Shown piece by piece: positions 57,180-64,000 of a stretch of 64,000 bases of DNA. This DNA is from Megalonaias nervosa (Eukaryota > Mollusca > Bivalvia > Unionida > Unionidae), in NCBI GenBank assembly GCA_016617855.1, contig JAECUM010009298.1:21453-85452 (forward strand), read 5' to 3'. The stretch's first letter is position 1. Each line of letters opens with the position of its first letter. Made by a program: the position numbers and the translations under genes. The notes under the pieces were generated by a model, which saw only the letters and a program-made list of their open reading frames with translations, was not told the origin of the DNA and did not search any database.

Positions 57180-57387
57180 CTAAGAAGAAAATAATCAGAA
57201 ACATATATTGGTATTTTTAATTTTTTCTTTATAAAAGAATGACAAACTGACTGTGAGTCAGCTTGAATCTAATTAGATTCTTTGCAAACAACTTGATACT
57301 GAATGGAAATGAAGAGAATGCAAAATTTATTACAAGTATTAGTTTGAAGAAAATGGTAATCTACGGTTGACATAAAACCTACAGATA

Positions 57388-57563
57388 CAGTAGAACCAGT
57401 CTTGAAAGACCACCCCTTCTGCCAAAATATAATGGTCTCTCAAGACAGATGATCCTTCATAACAGGTGAAACATTATATAATCAATAAATCTGTGTATGG
57501 AGATCCTTGTCTCTCAAACAGGTGGTCTCTCACAGCAATGGTCTTTCAAGACAGGTTTTACTG
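57388..57563. mobile_element. 176-bp MITE with TA target duplication
   Basis: The left end CAGTAGAACCAGTCTTGAAA and the reverse-complemented right end CAGTAAAACCTGTCTTGAAA match at 18 of 20 positions and extend into GACC. Both ends are flanked by TA. This matches a mariner/pogo-type miniature element. Internal sub-repeats (GGTCTCTCAAGACAG, GGTCTCTCACAGC) echo the ends. Confidence 0.75.
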
Positions 57564-57813
57564 TACATTCAGTCTTCAAATACATCTATAAGATGACACA
57601 AAACAGTAATACATACAATGTCCTTCACCTTCTTGTATGCATATTAGAAATAAAAAAGATTTTAAAAAATTGACATGATTGCCAATATGCAAATTAAAGC
57701 ATGAAAAGTTAAAATCATAAATATTTAAACATCCTCAAAACGATCAAGTTGACATAGAAAACTTTCTGAAAATTGGACACGACTAACCATACATAATTTT
57801 TTTAAACACTTAC

Positions 57814-57972
57814 CTGACAGATTGGACTACCGGTCACATGTGCATCTTTATGTATTGTGCAGTCTGGATCTTTACCACATTGTGGTGAGTTGTCATTCAT
57901 GTCTGTTAGACTTATGTGGATAATACTGTTGCCACTGAACATGTTTTCATGGTATAAAGAAACAGCCCTCAC
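57814..57972 (-). CDS. cadherin exon (boundary DMNDNSP)
   Basis: Acceptor TTTTTTCAG before GTGAGGGC, donor GTCAG|GTAAGTG, phase 0 at both ends. It reads VRAVSLYHENMFSGNSIIHI, SLTDMNDNSPQCGKDPDCTI and HKDAHVTGSPICQ. It contains the canonical DMNDNSP linker. The new repeat then has three Cys (QCGKDPDC and ICQ), unusual for an EC repeat and suggestive of a local disulfide. It continues into VTATDPDS. Confidence 0.95.
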
Positions 57973-58009
57973 CTGAAAAAATAAGCAAGAAATGATTAAT
58001 TGTGTTTTA

Positions 58010-59945
58010 CTGGTGTGGTCCCTCTCAGAGTTTTCATCATCTGAGGGACCCCCTAGGCCTAAAGATAATTGGTTTTTATGCATATTTGTTCTACATCCAA
58101 GTGTATGTGCTTTGTGTTTTATTTTTAGACAATTCCATTTTCTAAATTTTGAAGTAGGGTTTGTACACCATTCCTATTCTAATGTAATATAGGAGCTGTT
58201 TTTCCCAGGCTGGAATCAAAGTTCATTTATGTTTAGTGATCCTTGCCAGGGATCTATAGTACCCTGTGTTTGCTATGTTGGGTGCTATTTGTTGTGTCAG
58301 TTATGTATTTTTGTAGGGCTGGCCAAATGGGTCATATCTTTATAGTTGTTTTACTTTTATAGTTCTTTGGATGGGGGAAACCGGTTGTGATTTAAGATCG
58401 ATACCGGCTTCCCTCTCCTCAGAATTTCTTTTTATTTAGTGTGTGCTGTAGGAAGATAGAGAGATATTAGTAAAGTTTGTGTCTATGTTGCATGGGTATG
58501 TTTGCATTTGGGTTTGGGTCTCGGATCCGGTATGATCTTACATCATACCCCTTCCCTGTATATTGTTGTAGCAAATAAGACCCTACAGGCATATGTATAT
58601 ATAGTATAAAGTATTCCATACTTATGTATATTCTCTAATTGTCTTCATTATTGTGTTGATAAATCCTATTAGTTCATTGTATAATTTCTTATCATTTATA
58701 TTATTTGTGTAGAGTAGTTGGTTTGTTTCATTTATTCCATATTTTGTAATAATTTTAATTTTAATGTTTTGCCTTTCTTTATCATTTTGTTTACATTCTA
58801 AAATTAAGTGTTTTTTGGAGTCCACATGTGTTCCACAAAGTCGGCATTTGGGTAAATTGTTTGTCAGATGTCTATTAAAGGCTACTTCGCCTGTAATCCA
58901 TTTGTCGTGAAGATAGAGAAACATTAGGCTTTGTATGGCCGGTATTTTAATGCCCGCCCAGTTTTTCCAGATTGCTTCCTAATTTAATCTTGGATTTCTC
59001 ATTTCTATTACGTGTTTCTCATTTATTAAAGACTCATTCAATATTTTATATATGTCATTTCCTTTTCCCCATAATCTTTCATTATTCCTATACTTATAAA
59101 TTAATTCTTTCACTCTTTTGTAAGAGCCAGGTGGTTCTAAAAGTTTACTTAAAGTGTATTCATATATATCTGCTTGTTAAATCTAATTAGGTAACCATAT
59201 AAATAGATACTTATTGCCTCCCATGGGTACTTAGGTTTTCCATTAATCGTTTTAAATCTATTTAATATGGTGGCTTTTTGCTTCAAGCTCAGATTAGGGA
59301 GGTCCAATCCCCCTCTAACTTTGGGTCTGCATATATATTTTTTTGCTACGTAATGTATTTTGTTTTCCCAAATAAAGCTCATTATTTTTCGTTCAGTGTT
59401 GCCAATCATGGCTTCTGTTAAGTGAGTATTGTTCATAATATAGTGCAATTGGCTATATAGGTACATTTTAGCGACCTGTATTCGGTCCATTAAGTTCATT
59501 TTGATGTGCGACCAAGTTTCAATTTGTGCGTCAAGTTTCTTTATTAACTCACTGTAGTTTTTGTGAGTAGAGTTTATTCCAAAAGCAATTCCTAATGCTT
59601 TTACATGAGGTTTGATCAGATTTGGTGGGAGACCTGGGTGGTTTCCCTGCCAGTTGCCTATTAATAAAATTTCTGTTTTGCTATGATTTATCGCTGATCC
59701 AGAAACTTTCCCAAATTTTAAGAATTCGTCCTGTAGGTGTTTAAAGGAAAATTCGTCTCTGGTGAAGTTTGTACAATCGTCTGCATGTAGTATAGTTTTA
59801 AATTCATCTGTCATATTAGGTATTTTAATTCCTTGAATATTAGTGTTGTTTTTAATGTTTATGTTCAAGGATTCTATGGCTATAACATATAAGATCATGG
59901 ATAAGGGGCAGCCCTGTCTGACTGAGCATTGGAGCTTAAATTTTT
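58010..59945 (-). mobile_element. 5'-truncated L1/Tx1-like LINE
   Basis: From about 59945 downward the minus strand reads KFKLQCSVRQGCPLSMILYV (RT motif B), KTILHADDCTNFTRDEF (motif C, HADD), KFGKVSGSAINHSKTEILLI, RIQVAKMYLYSQLHYIMN and IMSFIWENKIHYV. The 249-codon frame 59898-59149 is uninterrupted. After a broken stretch (59148-58925) the C-terminus 58924-58622 has a zinc-knuckle-like CRLCGTHVDSKKHLILEC (C-x2-C-x8-H-x4-C). Sequence to about 58010 looks like its 3' UTR. Endonuclease and the first half of RT are missing, as expected for a truncated insertion. Clade L1/Tx1-like is tentative. Confidence 0.75.
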
Positions 59946-60859
59946 AATTGTGCCATGTAACAGTGTTTTATTATGTACATGATTTCAAAGCTGGGAAATA
60001 TTCCTTGCACTTTATAAGTAGTTTTGCTATGCTATAGTTTTGGTGTGTTTATATTTGTTTGTACAAGTATAAGTCAAATGTACTTAAATTCCTGGTTTTG
60101 TCACAAAAATTACATTTTTGTTGGTATTTAAATATTTGTATTGGGGATGAGTCATGGAGTTTCCATGGATGGGCAAATATGGGCTGCTTCTTTAAATTCA
60201 TGGTTTGCAGGAAACACAAAAATGAAAAAGTTGTAACCCATGATTAATCATAAAATATTAACAGCATTTGCCAAATTGAGATACAACAAATAGGCTCAAC
60301 TGTATGGTACTAAATTTTAATCAGGCTTTAGTTGAAAATATAAACAAATTTCCTTTCATATGCCTCTTTCACAGACACATGTTAAAGGATCTGTATAAAA
60401 GACAAACTTGACTACTACAATCTCTGTGTAAACAAATAATTGATAGTGCAGTGATTATGAAAAAAGCAAAGGATGCTTTATAAATATAATCTGCTGCCAG
60501 TTTATTCCAAAATTTAATAGTGTGACTTCAATGTTATTCATGAGTACCAACTTTTGTAGATTTTGTGAATGCTACAAACAACAAAAATTATTTGGCAAAC
60601 AAGTTTGGGAAAAGACTACATAAGCTAAAATCTAGGTTTGATCACATTAATGTTGTTCTTGATATTTGGGACATTCTCATAGGACTTTATGACTAAGCAC
60701 CTAAGACATTACAAAGTATAATAATATCCAAGATATGTTACCAAATATTTGATGCTTAAACACCAAATTTGAAAAATATTTTTGCCTGTAGAGTCTTTAC
60801 AAATAGCAATAATGTAAGCTTACGTCCTACGAAAGCAATGTAAGTGGCTGCTTACTTTT
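59946..60859. other. cadherin intron sequence without recognised feature
   Basis: No repeat or domain recognised. Confidence 0.4.
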
Positions 60860-61330
60860 GACCCAGTACTGTATCAAGTTTCATGGAGATCAATCAAAAA
60901 CTGTGACTATAATTGCATCCACAAGATTCTGTCATACACAACACATCCAGATAAGTCAAAAAGGGCAATAACTCTAACAAAAATAATAGGAGTACTGTGA
61001 TTTGTCAAAATGCACATTGTCAGATAAAGATCATAGCATGAGCAAAGTTTTGTGGCAATCCACTGAAAACTGTGAGTCTTGCTACATTCACAAGTTTCTA
61101 TCAAACACTAAATCCAGCCACAAGTGTTAAAAAGCAATAACTCATAAGAATTGCAGGAGCACAGTAATTTGTTGATATACATCTTCAGGTGATGAGCATA
61201 ACAGTTACATGGCAATCCATGAGAAACTGTGTGACTACATTTTGTACTAGATAGATGGAAGGACACAAGGATTCTTATATACCTATGTCGAGAAGGTATA
61301 AAAAGTTTAGTTATGAAGAATGAAGAATAT
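60860..61330 (-). repeat. diverged tandem repeat of mollusc type (GGGCAATAACTCT)
   Basis: Three related units of about 140-150 bp with GTTTCATGGAGATCAATCAA / GTTTTGTGGCAATCCACTGA / GTTACATGGCAATCCATGAG, AACTGTGA, CACAAG and GCAATAACTC(T/A). Similar repeats are common in bivalve and gastropod genomes and support the mollusc assignment. Confidence 0.6.
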
Positions 61331-61438
61331 GCACACATTTAGCTATTAACTACTTAAGGTCACATAAATGTTAAAAATTTTACTTAAAGTGACAAAGAAC
61401 AGTAAACTGAGAATAATGAAAGCAATATATTCACTTAC

Positions 61439-61582
61439 AGTCATTGCAGTTTTAGTCCATGTCTCAAAATCCAGGGCACTTTGGTCACTGACCCAAATTA
61501 TTCCCGTGGAAGAATTCAGAGAAAATGCATGCCAAGGATAAGGATAAACAAATCCAAAGAAAAGCTTTGTGTTGATCTCATT
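61439..61582 (-). CDS. cadherin exon (mid-repeat, TGIIWV)
   Basis: Acceptor CTTTACAG before AATGAGATC, donor TGACT|GTAAGTG, phase 0 at both ends. It reads NEINTKLFFGFVYPYPWHAF, SLNSSTGIIWVSDQSALDFE and TWTKTAMT. SLNSSTGII and ALDFE are the EC mid-repeat motifs. It follows ATDADK and precedes VRAVSL, so the usual x-A-x-D segment at the repeat end is VRAVSL with no acidic ligand. Confidence 0.93.
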
Positions 61583-63179
61583 CTGTAAAGATTAAGTTGA
61601 ATAAACTCTTTAATTATTATTAGAGTCAAAATTTATTACAAATTTTAAGATAAACAAAGTACTCTGCAAGTCCACATATGTCTACTATAGTAATGCAACT
61701 TTTATCCTGATGTAAGGAACTCTGAAACATAAAATTCAAGTGACTTTGGGACAGCAAACTTTATGATGTGAAAACTATTTTTCAAGTCTTCACATTTTCC
61801 CTACATTCTGACTGCAAATTCTGTCCTGATATAACAAACTCTGATAAAAGAAAACTATTAAATAAAGATCCAAACTTTATGTTCCATGAACAAATTATCT
61901 CAGCAAAAAAGAATCAAGTTTATACAGGTGAGCAACGTTGAAAAATGTACCCATTCTGCATCAGATGGAGTGAGAAAAAATGACTATTTCACCCTGAAAG
62001 AATGCAATCATTATCCAGTGAAATTTCTTTCCATAATACATCATTACCTGATTAAACAATCCACCAACAGTGTTTCAACATTCTTGTAAGCAGTAAAGTA
62101 TAGAAAATTCACAAATAACAAGTTGTTTTTAGAAGTCAAACTTTCTTCTTGATTTCAGATGATAACCATATTATGCTACCATAATAACCTGTAGCAAATC
62201 TTTATCATTCAACATTCATATGTACATTATTTAATATAGTGAATTAATGTTTATTAAAAGAAAAACTGTGTTGTATCTAACAGAAAAGACATAGTCATGC
62301 ACCACATTAAATAAAGCAGCCCTTGTTCATCATACAATGGCTGATTATGCAAAGAGAAACCCACCTTAAGTTGTTTGTTTAATTAAACCAGTTCACTGAA
62401 TCATTTTAGTCATTACTTTATGGTATATTCCATTCAATCTGCAAATTATTAGTGAATGCTGAAAGTGAATGCCAAGGGCAGTATTGTTTGTATTTGCATC
62501 AATGCATTTGGATAATCTTGGAAAAATCAAATCGGAGAGAATTTACTCAAATTTCACATAATAACATATAAAATCTCATCGACTGATACTCAGATCTCAA
62601 TATCATATGATATAATTGAAATGATAGGTGTATACCCTGTTATTAAACACAACCTGGAGTTGTAATCTGAGCTGGATGAGGACAAATATTACTCTAAATA
62701 CAACTCTGATAAATCTGTAGACTATGGCATGAATAAAATCTTTACCAAGTAAACCTCCAATGGCACCTTCAAAACATTATTTTGGTACATAATGTGGTCA
62801 GTACAGATGAATAAAGTCCTAAAATTGATAACAGTCTGAAGGATAAACTCAGAGATTTTACATCAGCTAAATGAAGGATCATGTTAAAAAAATACCTGGA
62901 TGAAAAATCTGTCTTATTTGTGGTAAATAGTTAATTATGCTTCCATTTCTATTTTAATAATCTATTTTGTATCCTGAAGTTAAATGTCATCATACATGTC
63001 CATGTATATCTGGAGACTATTTTATTGTGTTCTGGTTTTCATGCCTGAAACACTGCCAATCATAGTGCAATGTCATATTTATAGAACACTTTCAGAAGTT
63101 ATTAAAACATCTTTGCAAAAATTAAGAAAAATGAAAAGGTTATAAAATGATAAATGTAAATTTTTACAAATCAACTTAC
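61583..63179. other. cadherin intron sequence without recognised feature
   Basis: No repeat or domain recognised. Confidence 0.45.
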
Positions 63180-63356
63180 CTTATCTGCATCTGTTGCCTG
63201 AATCTGAATTACAAAGGAATCTTTTGGTGCATTCTCTTGTATTATGGCATAATAGTCTTTCTGCGACATCACTGGGGGATTATCATCCACATCATTGATT
63301 TTTACTTCCACTGTGGCAAAGGTGAATCTGTTGATAGGGTTGTCCTTTTGATATGC
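63180..63356 (-). CDS. cadherin exon (boundary DVDDNPP)
   Basis: Acceptor CATTTTAG before GCATATC, donor ATAAG|GTAAGTT, phase 0 at both ends. It reads AYQKDNPINRFTFATVEVKI, NDVDDNPPVMSQKDYYAIIQ and ENAPKDSFVIQIQATDADK. All EC hallmarks are present: TVEVKINDVDDNPP linker, x-ENAP strand A and QATDAD Ca site. Confidence 0.97.
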
Positions 63357-63469
63357 CTAAAATGCATGAAGATACATTAATAATAATGATAATAATAATA
63401 ATATGCTTATAGAATAACAAGATCAATAATTTAATGTTTATCAGTAATAATAACAATAGAAGATGAAAA

Positions 63470-63690
63470 CCGATATTACTGAATCATGCCAATGAATTTA
63501 CTGAAGCATGTCAAGGTATTACTGAAGCATGTCAATGTATTACTGAAGCATTTCAATGTATAAGCATGTCAAGGTATTACTGAAGCATGTCAAGATACTA
63601 CTGAAGCATGTCATTGTAGGAGCATGTCAAGGTATTGCTGTTGCATGTCAATGTTGAAGCACGTCAGTGTGTTACTGAAGCATGTAGATT
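63470..63690. repeat. 21-bp tandem repeat, about 10 units
   Basis: ACTGAAGCATGTCAAGGTAT plus T, with point variants and some shortened units, in the intron between the last two exons of the window. Confidence 0.85.
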
Positions 63691-63981
63691 ATTATAGTAA
63701 TCATCATATCAATCAACTAATTAACATGATTAGTTTGCAATCACAATCCATCAGTGGAATTAGGAGATACAACCACTACAAAAACTGAAGCTCCTAAGAC
63801 CTTCAGTTTTGATCTGTTGATCTATACTAGATTTGTGTTTGCATAATAAGGGTGCCCCTCTGCAGAGCAAAAAGTACATGTCAAAACTGTTCAACAACTC
63901 CAAAATTTTCATTTTTAAATTTACTATCATGGCATGAAAATATAAACAGGTTATCTACATATGCATACAAATAATGCATAC

Positions 63982-64000
63982 CAAATCTGCTTCAAAGTTT
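63982..64000 (-). CDS. cadherin exon, truncated by window edge
   Basis: The last 19 bases of the window encode NFEADL on the minus strand, ending at donor ATTTG|GTATGC. Joined to AYQKDNP of the next exon in phase 0 it gives FEADLAYQ, consistent with the DFE and A-x-D segments of an EC repeat. The rest of the exon is outside the window. Confidence 0.7.

Larger units (their letters stand above)
18823..64000 (-). other. gene model: large non-classical cadherin, 15 exons, partial
   Basis: Joining fifteen minus-strand exons gives about 682 residues of extracellular cadherin repeats. Intron phases from the N-terminal side are 0,0,0,0,2,0,2,0,0,2,0,0,2,0, then 1 after the last exon, and all junctions agree. 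Seven repeat-boundary motifs are seen, so the fragment covers six full EC repeats and parts of two more. Cadherins bind Ca2+ at repeat junctions and mediate adhesion at the cell surface. The intron-rich layout and absence of a classical cytoplasmic tail suggest the long CDH23/Fat/dachsous-like group, but no specific ortholog is claimed. The N-terminus lies beyond 64000. The C-terminal anchor is unresolved. Exon 49344-49419 is frameshifted. Confidence 0.9.

Overview
This is an animal genome window, very AT-rich, and most likely from a mollusc, probably a bivalve. The evidence is repeat content plus gene structure: interspersed repeats built around GTGACCTTGACCTTTGACC or around GGGCAATAACTCT (familiar from mollusc genomes), DIRS-type, RTE-type, CR1/L2-type and Penelope-type retroelements, tRNA-derived SINEs sharing one 3' domain, and one spliced gene with introns of about 2-7 kb. 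The species assignment is inference. There are no bacterial operons, no rRNA, no intact tRNA gene and no CRISPR array.

The one convincing host gene is a large non-classical cadherin on the minus strand. Fifteen exons between 64000 and 18823 (about 2.05 kb of coding sequence, about 680 residues) were assembled by hand. Every junction has AG/GT ends and compatible phase, and the joined translation runs through seven cadherin-repeat boundaries: DVDDNPP, DMNDNSP, DVNMFLP, GINENSP, DINDHAP, DINDKYP and DENDNFP. The gene runs off the right edge (N-terminal side). Its C-terminal exons (membrane-proximal, transmembrane, cytoplasmic) are not securely seen. Exon 49344-49419 lacks one base in a G run and so carries a frameshift. 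Exon 36379-36440 has a decayed partial tandem copy just upstream.

Left region (1-18.8 kb), outside the recognised exons: a dense graveyard of mobile elements. It holds a SINE; a minus-strand Ty3/gypsy pol remnant; the 3' end of a LINE; a degraded plus-strand DIRS-like retrotransposon of about 4 kb with gag-like, RT, RNase H, a third domain and a tyrosine recombinase start; a second DIRS-like element on the minus strand with RT and recombinase boxes, probably interrupted by a MULE-like transposase fragment; a hAT-like MITE; and tandem repeats.

Central and right region (18.8-64 kb): cadherin exons alternate with introns filled by repeats. The main items are a 48-bp minisatellite of about 40 units with higher-order organisation next to an exon, 45-bp, 52-bp and 21-bp arrays, a 1.8-kb TIR element with TA duplications, a Penelope GIY-YIG remnant, DIRS-type termini and derivatives, a nearly full-length but mutated RTE-like LINE (45.5-48.8 kb), a CR1/L2-like LINE (50.4-52.7 kb), a candidate long LTR with a partial tRNA-Pro-like primer site (54.1-55.8 kb) and a 5'-truncated L1/Tx1-like LINE (58.0-59.9 kb). 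None of the element proteins is intact. The long open frames over the minisatellite follow from a repeat period divisible by three and are not genes.
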